Part shown: positions 30,966 through 43,050 of the stretch, piece after piece
Layout: every line of letters starts with the position of its first letter
Position numbering within the stretch: position 1 is the first letter of the stretch
Assembly: GCA_015143295.1 (NCBI GenBank)
Contig: CM026554.1
Coordinates: 26,877,215-26,941,214, forward strand
Direction of reading: 5' to 3'
Origin: Tetracentron sinense
Lineage: Eukaryota; Streptophyta; Magnoliopsida; Trochodendrales; Trochodendraceae
Length of the DNA stretch: 64,000 nt
The notes under the pieces: generated by a model
Seen by the model: the letters and a program-made list of their open reading frames with translations, nothing else
Databases searched by the model: none
What the model was told of the DNA's origin: nothing
Made by a program: the position numbers and the translations under genes

Positions 30966-33900
30966 ATGACTGCAATTCTCACAGAAGCAGCTACTGCAGA
31001 TGTAGTTCTGACAAAGGTACCAATCATGGAAGAGGCATATAGTGCAGCCTCCACCAAGAGTCAATTAGAATCGATGGCAGAACCATCCGATCAGCATCAA
31101 TGAACCAGTGAGATCCTGTGGTCTCACAAGAGAGATATCACGGTCATACAAGCAAAGTTGGACAGTGTTCTGGAATCCTTGAATATTCTCATTGGTGCCC
31201 GAACCGAAGAACCCTCCATCCGGATCCCTACTGGAGAAACTCCTGAACAGCCTCATCCAGAGCCACATCAATCTATCCCTATCATCATTCCAAACCTTGG
31301 ACCCGCAACAGGCAGAAGTGAAGAGTATGATCAGTACGACGAGCAGCCCAAGGCCTCCTATGTCAATCAAGCCCAGCCGTCATCCTCAGACCCTACTCCA
31401 TCCCTCAGAGACCAGCACGAGAAAATCATACAGATGAAGGAGAAGATGAGATGAATGAAGGGGGTATTTGTCAACCCCTATCTATCATTGGAAGACCTGA
31501 CTTTTTCATCCTGGGATGCTGTATCTCCAGGATTCAAGGTGCCAGACTTTGAAAAGTACGACGGCACAGGCTACCCGAAGCAACATCTACAGTTATATCA
31601 GGCGGAAATGCTCAAGCATAACAAGAACCAGCTTCTACTTATCCAGTACTTCTAAAAAATTCTGAAGGGGGCAGCCCTTACATGGGGGATGTCGGTTGAC
31701 AAACAGGGAATCAAGACTTGGTAGGATGCCATGGACTGTTTTGTAAAGCAGTACTCTTTTAACCAGGAACTCCGACCTCAGATTAGCCAGCTGGAGCAGA
31801 TGAGCCAGCGCAACAATGAGTCATTCCTGGAATACGCCATCTGTTAGAGGGAGATGGCAGTAAAGATATCTATTCCGATCTCCAAGGAGGAGTTGGCGAA
31901 CATATTCATAGGCACTCTGAAGCAGCCCTACTCCACTCTGATGGTGATATTACCAGTTGTGGATTTTGGCACCATTGTCAAAATCGGTGCCCGCATCGAG
32001 ACAGCCATCCAGAGTTGTGCCATCCACTATAGTCTAGGGATTGCTCCCCCAGAACGGCAGCACCAGCAAATAGAAACATTGGTCCTCGTGACCAGAGAAG
32101 GAGAGAAGATGTTCAGATGGTATCTTCTGTAGCACCTATCAGATTACCAGCTCCAGCAGCTTAGTCTCAGCAAGCGTTCGGAAACACCAAGCCAGTCAGA
32201 CAAAATCAGGGGTAAAATCATCCCCTTAGGAACATCACCCCTCTTCCCTACACTCTTAGCCAGTTGGTAGACTTTCGGACCAAACAGGGTCTCCTCAGAT
32301 TGAGAGGTCCTACCCCTCTCTTACTTCCAGATAAACAAAACAAAAATTACTGAGCTGATCATCATTATGCCTTTCATCGAGGCCCAGGTCATGCAACAGA
32401 CTACTGCATTCGCTTGAAGTGTGCCATCCAAGATTTATTGAATAATGGTAAGGTTCAACTGACCCCTGACAACACCAGTATCAACCAGGCACCACTGCCC
32501 CCACAAAACAATCAAGTCAATTTTATTGAGTGGAAAGAGCCCAGGTAGGGCAGCCGAGACCCAGTGCACCTGTAGTTGAAGATGACACTATCAAGCCTTC
32601 TTACCAACCTCCAATCATAATCCCATCTCCCCAGTCAAACGTACAGACCATCCAGTCTCCGGTACAGATTCCTATCCCTGAATAGAACATCTACACTATC
32701 CCTTACCCAATAAACTGGCCCATGGCCCCAGCTTAAGCCTCCACCTCTACAGGCCCCATTCAGATCCCTTACATCCCCTCTCCACCTTTTAACCTCAACC
32801 ATATACCCGTACCACGCTCTCTCTTCCTTGAGAATGAGAGCACAGCCTACCTCACCATATCTGGCCGGGTTTACCAACCTCTAGCAACTGAGCCGGTAAT
32901 GGTAAAGGGAAGAGAGAAAGAAAAAATAGGGGTGTCAGACCCAGAGAGAGAAGAAGCAGACTCAGCAGTTCTGCTAAAAATACTGGAAAAGGTAGAAGAG
33001 TTCAACATTACACAGCAGTTGAGCAAAGTTCCAGCACATATCTGCATCTTGGGTCTCCTTTTAACTTTCGACCATCATTGGAAGCAGCTGCTCCGGGTAT
33101 TTAACAATGCCCACATAACACCAGACATCACGCCCAAAAAACTGGGGCATATGGTGGGGCAAGTGCTTAAATCCAAAATCTTCTCCTTCACGGAAAAGGA
33201 AATACCGAACAGTGATAGGGATCACACCTGGGCTATTTACATTGCAGTTCAGTGCGTGGACAAGACATTATCATTGGTGCCAATCGAAAATGGCTCCAGC
33301 CTGAACGTCTGCAGTCTATCTACACTCTAGAGCCTAGGGTTGGACCTCAGCCATGTAAAGAAGAGACCTACGACAATCAGGGCTTTTGACCACTCTACAA
33401 GGCAAAACCTGGGTGACATTGACCTGACCATCAGGGTCGGACCTACTCAATTCATAACAAACTTTTAAATCATTAATGTGCTAGCCTCATTCACTTTACT
33501 CTTACGAAGACCATGGATCCACGCGGTCGGAGCCATTCCCTTCTCTCTCCATCAAATAATCAAATTCATTCAGGATGACCACTTGATCGTGATTCCCTCA
33601 GAGGAAATGACAAGTTCCTTCAGAGACATCCAAGAGCTGGGGCAAGGCACTACCTTCATGACATACCCATTTGAGCAAGTTAGTTCTATCACCCATATAG
33701 AAGAGCAAAGCAAGTAAGCAATACTGCCATTTGTCAGGATGATGGCTAGGATGAATTGCCAACCAGGGTCAGGCCTGGGAGTCAAAAACTAAGGGATGAA
33801 GAAGAGATATACTCCTCGCTACACACCTCCGTTCGGATTGGGGTACAAGCCCAAGTTCGAGGATTATCTCTCCATGCTAACAAAGAAGAACAACCGATCG

Positions 33901-34216
33901 ACGAAACTACAACCTCGAGCCCACATCTCTGTGATCTTCCCAGTAGGGAGATTCAAACCCTACCCAGATATCCCTCTTGCACCAGTTGCCAATATCTCTA
34001 ACCCCCAGCCCAGTGTTAAGTCTTTAGGGATTCTAGATCAAGAAGTATTCAGCATGGCACAGATGGTCGACGAGCTGACTATCGAAGACGTCGCAAAAAC
34101 AGAATATCCAATGGGAGAACAGGTCTGCACCCTTTCCAACAGCACCGAGGTATCCTCCACTCGCCAACCATTGATCTGTTGGTGGATCGAGGCTCTCACC
34201 ATCGAGGCCATCCAAG
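30966..34216 (+). pseudogene. Ogre-2 gag-protease region (decayed)
   Basis: It starts at ATG 30966 (MTAILTEAATADVV). The capsid contains FKVPDFEKYDGTGYPKQHL (about 31535) and SQRNNESFLEYA. A zinc-finger-like FHRGPGHATDYC follows near 32370. The retroviral-type protease near 33280 reads ENGSSLNV. Ogre-1 has DNGS at this position, so the catalytic Asp is Glu here. A G-patch-like GLGYKPKFEDY lies near 33835. The chain is cut by many stops, several of them TAG. It ends at a putative intron at 34217. Gag forms the particle and protease matures it; this copy can do neither. Confidence 0.85.
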
Positions 34217-34524
34217 GTTAGGGCAAGCAAGTTACAGGGTAGCTTGGTTCGATCAAGCAGTGACCGAAGCACCTTTCTTCTCCTCCTTCTATCTTCTCTT
34301 TTACTCCTATTGCAGAATCTAAATGTCGACCATTGTCAGCCTCTTTTTGTTGAGTTAATTTTATAAACAATAGTCATGTTTATCTACAAAACTTGATATT
34401 TTGACATAAAACATTTCACCTGGCTGATGATGAAATCACATGGACTCTTCCTCTAGAAGGCCTAGTATCATGAAGCCAACAAAATAATAAAAAGCATGCT
34501 AGACTAAGTTAAATGATTTTCCAG
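34217..34524 (+). other. Putative Ogre intron between gag-protease and pol
   Basis: GTTAGGGCAAGC at 34217 and TTTTCCAG ending at 34524 flank 308 bp of stop-rich, AT-rich sequence. Ogre-1 has GTTAGGGCAAGC and TTTTCTAG at matching places (58637 to 58318, 320 bp). Ogre elements are known to join gag-protease to pol by splicing at this position. In this decayed copy the two exons are no longer in register. Confidence 0.65.
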
Positions 34525-37500
34525 GAAATCGCCTGCACTAAGCCTACCTTTGAAACCCTCTTTGAACTTTTAGAAGTTGAGTATGGCTCAGAGCAGGAAG
34601 AGGAACCGCCTCAAGAAATTCTGGACCTCCTAGAGTACAGTGAAGGGATCTTGCAGTCAATCATTAAGGATACTGAGACCATCAACCTTGGTTTTGAAGA
34701 CAACCCCCAGCTCGTCAAGATTGGCACAACCGTGAGCCCTCAGCAGAGAACAAACATGATCAACTTCCTGAAGAGCTACAGTGACGTCTTTGCCTGGTGC
34801 ACAGACTGGCCCTAAAGTTAGACCAGTTAAGCAAAAACTGAGACAAATAAGGCCCGAATGGTCGCAGAAGGTCAAAGAAGAGGTAGAGAAGTAGATCAGT
34901 GCAGGTTTCCTGGCAGTAGTAACCTATCCTGAATGGTTAGCCAACATTATACCGGTACCCAAGAAGGATGGAAAGGTTCGAATGTGTATTGACTACCGAA
35001 ATCTGAACAAGGCAAGCCCTAAAGACAACTTCCCTCTCCCACATATCGACATTCTGGTCCACAATACAACAGGCCATGAAACACTCTCATTCATGGATGG
35101 TTTCTCTGGATACAACTAAATCAGAATGGCAAAAGAAGACATGGAGAAGACATCCTTTATAACACCTTGGGGCACGTTCTGCTACAAGGTAATGCCTTAC
35201 GGGCTCAAGAATGTAGGGGCAACCTACCAAAGGGCCATGACAGCACTATTCCACTATATGATCCATAAGTCAGCTGAAGTCTATATGGATGACATCATTG
35301 TCAAATCGCCTACTGTTAGGTAGTACCCCAAAGACCTGAAGAGACTGTGTGACAGACTCAGAGAATTCGGCCTGAGACTGAATCTGGCCAAATGCTTCTT
35401 TGGAGCCTCATCAGGAAAGCTCCTCAGCTTCATAGTCAGCAAAAGAGGCATTGAGATCGATCCAGCTAAAGCTAGAGCTATCATCGAAATGTCAACCCCC
35501 CAAACTGAAATGGCAATCTATGGGTTCTTGGGTAAAACTCAGTACATCAACTGATTCATCTCTCAACTCACTCCAATATGCGAGCCAATCTTCAAGCTTC
35601 TCTTGAAGAACATACTTACAGTCGAGGCAGACGAGTGTTAGGAAGCCTTTGACAGAATAATGCAGTATCTTCTCCACCCTCTAGTACTTATGCCTCCTAC
35701 ACCGGAACGGCCACCGCTACTATATACCTCGGTGTAAGAAACCTCCATAGGGTGCGTCCTTGCACAATATGACAAGACAAGTAGAACAGAGCAAGCCATC
35801 TACTACATCATTAAGCATCTGTTAGAGTATGAAAAAAGGTACAGCTTGCTTGAGGAAACCTATCTGGCACTAGTCTGGGCTACTCAACGTCTGTGGTACT
35901 ATCTGCTCTCTTATCCAGTAATCCTAATCTCCCTGATGGACCCACTTAAGTACTTACTAGAAAAGCCAGCCACTACTGGGAGGACAACCCAATGGCTTAT
36001 GATGTTGTCTGAATTTGACATCATGTATATGACTTAGAAGTCAATCAAGGGGCAAGCGATTGCAGATCACCTGGCCCACAGTCCAGCACAAGACTTTGTT
36101 TCAATACATGATCAGTTTCCAAACGAAGCCATCTTGTATGTAGAAGAGCAGTAGTACCTCGGTTGGGAGCTATACTTCGATGGAGCCACTAACAGTCACG
36201 GACATAAGGCATGAGCAGTCTTGATCTCACCTAAGGGAGCACAGCTCCCCATCTCAGTTAAGCTGAGATTCAGATGTTCAAATAACGAAGCAGAATATGA
36301 GGCGTTCATAGCTGGACTGTAAGAAGTCCTAAGCATCGAGGATGAGGAGATCGAAGTCTACGATGACTCATATTTGGTAATCTATCAGGCAAATGAATCT
36401 TAGGCCATCCGAGAAACAAGGCTAGTCCCGTACTTGGCCTACCTCAATGTCTTAATCACGTAGTTTAGAAGAGTCAGCATCAATCACAGGTTCAGGAACC
36501 ATAAGATATTTACCGATGCATTGGCCACTCTCACCTCCATGGTATAGATTCCCAGGGGCATCATGCTCTGGCCAATCGAAATTCAACAACTAGATCAGCC
36601 TGCCTACTACCTTCAGATTGAAGAAATATTAGACAACAAACCTTGGTATGCAAACATCAAGCAGTATCTCGAGGACAGGACCTTCCCACTGGATGCCGTC
36701 AAAACAGACCACCGGGCAATTTGAAAACTGGCCATTCAGTTTATCCTCTCTGGGAAAATCTTTTACAAGAGGTCATCTAACCTCATCTGGCTCAGATGCC
36801 TCGATACTCGTGAAGCTGCACAAGTAGTTGAAGAAGTTCACGGAGGAACTTACGGTCCACACATGAACAGGTTAATACTCTCTAAGAAGATAGTCAGACT
36901 AGGCTATTACTAGTCTACAATGGAATCCAACTGTTGCCAGCGTGTACAAAAGTGCCACAAGTGGTAAATCCATGCCAACAGGATTAATGCACTGCCGACC
37001 AGGCTGCCCAATCTCATTGCTCCATGGCAATTTTTAGCTTGGGGTATTGATGTCATCGGATCCGTAGCATCAAAAGCATCTAACGGACATCAATTCATCC
37101 TAATAGTAATCGATTATTTCATAAAATGGGTCAAGGCAGCCTCTTATGCCAACGTCACAACCTCAGTTTTTTAGTGTTTTCTGAAAAAGGACATCATCTA
37201 CCGATACAGGGTCTCATTTGAGATTGTAACAAACAATGCTCTCAACTTCTGCAACAAGGGGATGACGGATCTCTGCCAGAAATTCAAGATACAGCATCAC
37301 AACTTCACGCCATACAGGCCACAGACAAATAGTTCAGTTGAAGCTGCCAACAAAAACATGAAAAAAATCATAGAGAAGATGACAACCAATTATTCTGCCT
37401 GGCATGAGATGCTCCCATGAGCACTCATGGCCTATAGAACGTCTATCCGAACTTTAACTAGGGTAACACCATTTTCTCTGGCCTATGATATGGAAGCAAT

Positions 37501-37891
37501 CCTCCCTATTAAAGTAGAAATTTCATCACTCCGGGTGTTAATGGAAGCAAAAATCTCAAAAGCAGGATGGGCACAGACCCGATATGAATAACTAAATCTG
37601 ATCGAAGAGTGGCGACTGAAAGCCATCAACCATTCTCAGGCTTATCAATCGCGCATAGCTAGGGAATTCAATAGGAAATTCAAGCCACAAAGCATCGAAG
37701 TTGGTGACCTGGTTCTTTGGAAAATGTTGCCAAACCGTCCTGACCCAAGGGGTAAGGTCACGCCCAATTATGAAGGTCCATACGTCGTCCGAGATAAATT
37801 CTCAGGCGACGCCTTTCGAATCGTACGTATGGATGACAAAGACCTCCCAGAGCCTGTCAAGATAGACAAAGTCAAACAATACTACGCTTAG
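34525..37891 (+). pseudogene. Ogre-2 pol: RT, RNase H, second RNase H, integrase (decayed)
   Basis: Domains follow in order. RT (about 34900-35600): WLANIIPVPKKDGKVRMCID and YMDDIIV (35281-35301). RNase H (about 35730-36080): TSIGCVLAQYDKT and ADHLA. Second, Tat-type RNase H (about 36165-36560): LYFDGATNSHG and NEAEYEAFIAGL. Integrase (about 36780-37891): HGGTYGPHM, WGIDVIG, and VTNNALNFCNK. The second catalytic Asp there is Asn, whereas Ogre-1 keeps Asp. VEAANKN retains the Glu, and the C-terminal domain ends KVKQYYA at 37891. About twenty in-frame stops interrupt the chain, for example at 35117, 35321, 35552, 36461 and 36545. Confidence 0.9.
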
Positions 37892-38516
37892 GGTCTAGAT
37901 CTGATAGGCGCTTTACACGCGTAGAATCTATAGGAAATGACAAGAGGCCATCTTTGACACACTCCTTATCCCCAACAATGTAAACCATTTTCAAATCAAT
38001 GAAATCCGCCAGTTAGCCCCCTTGAGCCTAACAGTCCTTCTTTAATAAAACATTTTCAGGGACACCCTCCCTTACCATCTGTGGCATTTGTCTGAACTAC
38101 GTCATGACCTGATCCTGCAAAGGGTACGTAGGTAACCTGACAAATCAGATGCAGTCACTAAAGGGATCAAGATATTTTTAGAATCATCTTCCAACCAGAG
38201 TCCAGACATCCTCTAAACCATCCCCATTAGAGTCAAAGCCTCTCTAAAATGTCTCCCCACAAAGTCCAAAACAGAGCAAGAATCCTCTCGACTTCCCCAG
38301 CGGAGTCAACTCTTAAGGGTACAAAGTTTCCATCTAAGGAAAACCCAAAATAGAAGTCGAAACATTTTTAAAAGTCAAAGACTCCCCACAGAGACAAACC
38401 TCTCCGGACCCTTTCCCCCACAGAAATCTTTTGGGACAACCTCTCTCGAAAAACTCTCCCAAGTAGGGACAAGCACTCCTAAAAAATCTTCCCAGTAGAG
38501 GCAACCTCTCTCAAAT
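37892..38516 (+). other. Ogre-2 3' UTR, first part
   Basis: Noncoding, homologous in reverse to 8042-7400. It contains degenerate phrases such as CAACCTCTCTCAAA and TCCCCACAGAG. It is interrupted at 38517 by the chromovirus and resumes at 51786. Confidence 0.75.
38512..38516. other. Target-site duplication CAAAT, left copy (chromovirus)
   Basis: CAAAT precedes TGTAATGACCC at 38517 and recurs at 51781-51785 immediately after GGGGCGTCACA. It is a perfect 5-bp duplication. Confidence 0.95.
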
Positions 38517-39229
38517 TGTAATGACCCAGAATTTTAATATAATAAAATTATGTGTTTATGGGTCCTGAATGGAGGTTAATTAGTTATTTATTTGTTAAAT
38601 TAATAAAAAGTGGATTTTGCTCGGGATTGAAGTGCACCGAGGAAATCTCAGTATCTTTTAGCGAAAATCGTACACAGTGTGTCGGTCGACTGTCGGGACA
38701 CACGCCTACGGTATCGGTTCCGTCAGGTACCATTTCGCGGGACCGCGGGGCCATTAAGTCTAATAAAATTGAGAAAAATGGGAAATTTTCATATTTCCAA
38801 AAATTAAGTGGGACCCAATATCTATTGGAGATCCTAATAGAAATCCATTCGATTGGCACTAATGCGTGTCGGTCGGCCGTAGGGACTAATGTCTATCGTC
38901 TCGACAGTTAGTTATCTCAAACGAAGAAACGATGGCCTATTTTGTGTTCGAAATCAGGAAATTAGTGGGTTTTGCAATTTTCTTCAGGACTAAAGTTCAG
39001 CTTTCAAAACTCAGTATTTTTTCCCGAAATTTTTACAGTAGGTGTCAGACTGCCCCAAGTTTGGTCACCTAAAGTTTCGTTACTGTCGGATGTCATATAG
39101 CAGAGTTTCGGAGGGCATATACATGAAAAGTGGGAAAATCCAGTCAAAGTGGTTGACTTGGTCAACCTCACTTTTTCCACACCAATTGGGTCATGAGCTT
39201 TTGCACATGATCTAGCCCCATTTAAGGCA

Positions 39230-39238
39230 TATATAAAT
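39230..39238 (+). promoter_or_regulatory. TATA box of the chromovirus 5' LTR
   Basis: TATATAAAT is followed by GGGGGCCAGCCCC. The same arrangement is at 49705 in the 3' LTR and, altered, near 63665. Transcription would start about 30 bp downstream. Confidence 0.8.
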
Positions 39239-39299
39239 GGGGGCCAGCCCCTCATTTGCTCATGGTTTCAGTTGCAAACAGTGCTCTACCATATTTTTT

Positions 39300-39500
39300 T
39301 TAGAGAGAGAAAGTGAGGAGAGAGAAAGGAAGAGAGAGAAAGAGGAGAGAGAAAGGAAGAGAGAGAAAGGGAAAGGGAGGTCCTCTTAGGGTTTTTCGAC
39401 GTCCCCGACGCAATGGCGGTGTCTGATTTCTTATCCGACGCATTGATTTATGTGTAGAGAGAGAGAAAAAGGTAGAGAGAGAAAGTGAAAGTTAGAGACA
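39300..39500 (+). repeat. GA-rich purine tract in the LTR leader
   Basis: Runs of GAGAGAGAAAG-type sequence are interrupted by GGGTTTTTCGACGTCCCCGA. The same arrangement recurs at 49778-49990 and 63738-63925. It lies just downstream of the TATA box. GA repeats in plant promoters can bind BPC/GAGA-type factors; that role is inference. Confidence 0.75.
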
Positions 39501-39929
39501 GAGGAGCTTTATCTTGGGGTTGATCACCCTCTCGGACATGTTGGTGGTGCTCGTCTTTGCACTTGCTGCCTCAAAACACGTGAAGCAGGTAAAACCCCTC
39601 TCTTTTCTTCTCTTTTTCTCCATGTTTTGCTATATTATTTTATCTGAAGTATATGTATGTCTTTTGGGGTGAATGAAAAAGGGTCAGAGACCCCTATGTG
39701 ATGTTGTGATTTTATGTGGTCCATCGGGAAGCCCAGATCGGGTCCCGGGTAAATTGTATCGCCACTCTAGGGTGATGAAAATTTGTTTTGCATGTCGTGT
39801 AAGGCTATGGAGACATCCATTAGCCTGGAAAAGTTCCCTAACGGGACGGTGTGTTACCGGAGTTGGTTCACGGGCGCGAGGCTTGGGTTAACTGAGGTTA
39901 ACCTGTGGTTAGAAAACCTAACCAGAGTC

Positions 39930-40350
39930 AAGTATAGTCTGTGGTTCCTCTTTGACTAGGTCAGGAGAGACGGTGTCTAGTAGGGCCCTGGGTTCCTCTG
40001 TGACTGATAGTCGGGAGATGTCGGTCTATTTGTCTAGGTCGTCTGTGGTGCCTCTTGGACTAGGTCAAGAGTGGCGGTGTCCTGCATGGCCCGTGGTTCC
40101 TCCATGACTGATAGTCAGGAGATGTCGGAGTCCTAGGGAGTTTAAAGTAGCTGAACATCAAATAGTGTATAGTCCGGGGTTCCTCTCTAGGTGGGTCAGA
40201 AGATGTCGGCACCGTGTCTATCAGGGTTTCTTCTTGGTGGAACGTCAGGGGATGGCGGCATTGGTATAGATGTTGGGGTTCCTCCGTAGACTAGCCAGAA
40301 GATGACGGTAGGCAGGTTGGTCGGAGTTCCTTCTTGACTGTAACTCAGGG
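39930..40350 (+). repeat. Degenerate repeat series in the chromovirus LTR
   Basis: About seven degenerate units of roughly 55-75 bp contain GGTTCCTC, then TGACT(A/G)-TAGTCAGGAGATG, then TCGG. The 3' LTR copy is at about 50440-50855. Confidence 0.65.
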
Positions 40351-41278
40351 CGATGGCGGCGAATACACGGTAGATGTGGCCAGTCAATTGAATGAAAATG
40401 TATGTCCTTATTGGGCGAATGCCCATGTTGGGTGGGTAAGCTTCAGATACGAAGTGGTCTGAGTCGGTATACTCAGGGCTGGTGTATTTGTCTGAGTTGG
40501 TGGACTCATGGTTCGGTATGGAATCGTCGGATTCTAGGTGAGTTGGGTTGGTATACCCAAGGTTTGGTCGTGTTTGGGTGAAAGCCGGAACAGTGTGTGT
40601 GATTCTAAATGACTCAATGTATTATGGTTAGGATTTAGAGACTTTAAGCTGAATATTTGTGGGCTGTGGCCAATTAATAGAGTCTCAGGACTCGAAATGA
40701 AACATGATTGAAGATTGAAACGAGAACTTAGTAATATAATACATTAATAACTGAACCTCATAATTGGAAAGTAATGTGAGGTCGGGAACCTCGGTTAGGG
40801 TGACGTAACCCTAAGTGACCTTGGGTCACAGTTTAATATATACTGTTCTATTTTATTGTAACCTGTAAATTGAATTGTTTATTATATCATTATTGATGCG
40901 TGTTATTATGTGAAAAATAGTTTAGAATGATTGTGGTTTTATTGGGCTTTATAGCTCACTGACTTTTTATGTCAGCAGATCTCGGAGCTGCTGACCAGTA
41001 AGTGAAAAGTCCAACTGGACATTTTGGAAGCTTGTACAAATTGTTCCCGGCGTGATAGGGGCGCCTACTTTTGTAGAATAGACTTGATGTAAATAATATA
41101 GGTATATGGTTTGTATGATGGCTATTGTGATGACAGATGTTATTTGCTCTTTAGAAGCATTTGATAAATGTTTAAATTTCCCGTATTTTTGCGGGTAAAG
41201 TCTTCCACTTGCGTGATTTGACGAACGGACGTGCGTCTCGGAACTTGATTCCATAGGCGCGGGTTCGGGGCGTCACAG

Positions 41279-41292
41279 TTGGTATCAAAGCC
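41279..41292 (+). promoter_or_regulatory. Primer binding site of the chromovirus
   Basis: TTGGTATCAAAGCC begins two bases after the LTR end. It matches the initiator-tRNA-Met type TGGTATCAGAGCC with one G-to-A change. Confidence 0.85.
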
Positions 41293-41436
41293 TAAGGGCA
41301 ATAACCATCATAACAAACCATACTTGTTCATGAAATACCATAGTACATGATTTTTAGTTGTGTAGCTAGATGTATTACTATACATCACCTATTTCGAAAT
41401 CAGATAGTGATTTGGAAATTGTGTGTATGTGCAAGG

Positions 41437-41844
41437 ATGCCATTAACGCACCGAGTCCCTACCAAGGAGGATTGGCAGCATTATGAGCAGATGGCAGCCA
41501 TATTGAGTCACCGTTATCCAGAGTGGCTTGGGATGACTCAACAAATCATGGCGGCCATTAAGCCGAAGGCTGTTCGGATAAATCCGGACGAAACTGCTTG
41601 GATACCACCCCCGACTCCGATGGAGCTTGCAGTACCGGCTCGGGTACGTCGTGAGATTTTAAGACAGGTCAAGCGGGCACTGGCAGACATCAGGCCTAGT
41701 CCGGATGGGACTGGTTGGATACCTCCACCCCTATCATCTGAGAGGCTTACGGCACGAGAGTATCGTGCGATTTTGAACAACCGTAAGCAGAGTAAAAAGA
41801 AGTCGGTGAAGGCGAGTAGTCCGTCTACCTCGACTGAGGTTTAG
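41437..41844 (+). CDS. Uncharacterised leader ORF of the chromovirus
   Basis: An open frame of 135 codons lies between the primer site and gag. The frame also has an upstream ATG at 41347, giving 165 codons. I do not recognise the protein. The preferred start, MPLTHRVPTKEDW, is a judgement. The product is basic and contains a duplicated motif: ETAWIPPPTPMELAVPARVR and then GTGWIPPPLSSERLTAREYR, about 45 residues apart, each followed by an R-rich helix-like segment (RREILRQVKRA; RAILNNRKQSKKK). It has no transmembrane segment or zinc finger. It is uninterrupted although gag and pol of the same element are broken. It may be an accessory protein, a remnant of a gag extension, or a chance frame. 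Confidence 0.45.
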   Translation: MPLTHRVPTKEDWQHYEQMAAILSHRYPEWLGMTQQIMAAIKPKAVRINPDETAWIPPPTPMELAVPARVRREILRQVKRALADIRPSPDGTGWIPPPLSSERLTAREYRAILNNRKQSKKKSVKASSPSTSTEV

Positions 41845-42139
41845 ATGCAGGAGTAGGGAGTCCAGAGGGGAGACTGTAGCATATCTGTATGGTTTTGGAG
41901 TATAGTAGATGCCCTAGGCGGTCTTCTTATCACTCGACTCATAGATTTTTGGTGTATATACTTGTACAGCGGAGATGATGTTTTGTATACTATGATGTAG
42001 TATGTTCATGTATATGGTGTGGTATGTATATATTAAAGATGAAATGAATGAAATGTCTCTTTTTGGATATCGAATTCTCAGTGTATTTCAGTTTCATTTT
42101 ATTATTAAAAGTTCGTTACTTTATAATTATAGGTGAATC

Positions 42140-43050
42140 ATACCACCTCGACGAGCACCCGAAAATACCTTGGCTGGGGCATTGAGGCTATTACAGCCCT
42201 AGCCAACCTAACTTAGCAACAACAGGCCCAGAATATGAATGGAAATGGGAATGGTAGTCGTATCCCCATTGCTACCATGCCAGAGCATGGGAATGTGACT
42301 CGATTGGAGAAGTTAAAGAGGCTTGGACCGTCAGCCTTTTCGAGCACTACTGATCTGCTGAAGGCGGAGAACTGGATCAGAAGTTTGGAAAAAAATTTTA
42401 GGGCTATGTCCTTGCCAGAAAATGACAAGCCCGAGTTTGCAATCTTTTTACTTGAAGGAGAAGCGGAACATTGGTGGACCACAATGGAAAGGACAGTTCC
42501 ACTGCATCAGAGGCCCGTGACTTGGGCAAAATTTACTGAATTGTTTTATGAGCGCTATTTTTTAGCGTCAATGAAAAAGAGGAAGGAGATGGATTTTCTT
42601 CAGCTGACCCAAGGAAATATGTCGGTTAGCAAGTATAAACAAATGTTTAATCAACTCTATAGGTTCGCTGCGAGAGTTGTCGAGGATGAGCAGTGGAGGA
42701 TTGAGAAATTTGAAGAAGGATTGAAGCCAGCTATCAGAGGGAAATTGGCAGCTCAACGATTTACCTCATTCTCAGAGATATTAGATAGAGCACTCAGAGT
42801 AGAGCGAGTGCATGAAGAACTGGCACAGTCTAGTGCTGGCAAAGGCAAAGAGACAGTTGGGAAGCCCTGGATAAAGGAGAATAACCAGCAGTTTACTGGG
42901 AAAAGAAAGTTCGAGGACATGAAAAGCTAAGGGTCTACAGGAAGATTGGGGCTTAAGTGCAAGAAATGTGGTCAGGGCCATTTAACCAAGGACTGTAGAG
43001 CGAAGGTTTACTTCTAGTGCAGAAAGCCTGGACACTTCAAGAAGATTGCC
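42140..43050 (+). pseudogene. Chromovirus gag (start codon lost, stops in the tail)
   Basis: The capsid protein is well preserved from 42235 to 42930: RLGPSAFSSTTDLLKAENWI, FLLEGEAEHWW, FYERYFLASMKKRKEMDFLQ, LTQGNMSVSKYKQMFNQLYR. The family's usual start (MPPRRAPEN) reads ATA CCA CCT CGA CGA at 42140, so the ATG appears lost by G-to-A. A stop lies in the ACTTAGCAACAACAG Gln run near 42213. A further TAA follows KS at 42928, then the zinc-knuckle region CKKCGQGHLTKDC (42960-43000). A TAG at 43015 and a one-base deletion near 43042 follow. Gag would form particles; this copy cannot make a full chain from its own start. Confidence 0.85.

Larger units (their letters stand above)
38517..41277 (+). 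repeat. 5' LTR of the chromovirus
   Basis: It runs from TGTAATGACCC to GGGGCGTCACA, 2761 bp. It includes a TATA box (39230-39238), a GA-rich tract (about 39300-39500), and a degenerate series of TTCCTC and GGAGATGTCGG phrases (39930-40350). Reading frames inside it are also present in the 3' LTR and are not taken as genes. Confidence 0.93.

Noticed and set aside
38552-38911. 119-codon frame at the start of the chromovirus LTR
   Set aside because: It is present in all three LTR copies (also 46680 and 63105) with frame-neutral differences and no known domain; it is LTR sequence.
39673-39891. Conserved frame (CDVVILCGPSGSPDRV) also present at 50139
   Set aside because: The two copies are the two LTRs of one element, so their similarity reflects LTR identity, not selection for protein.
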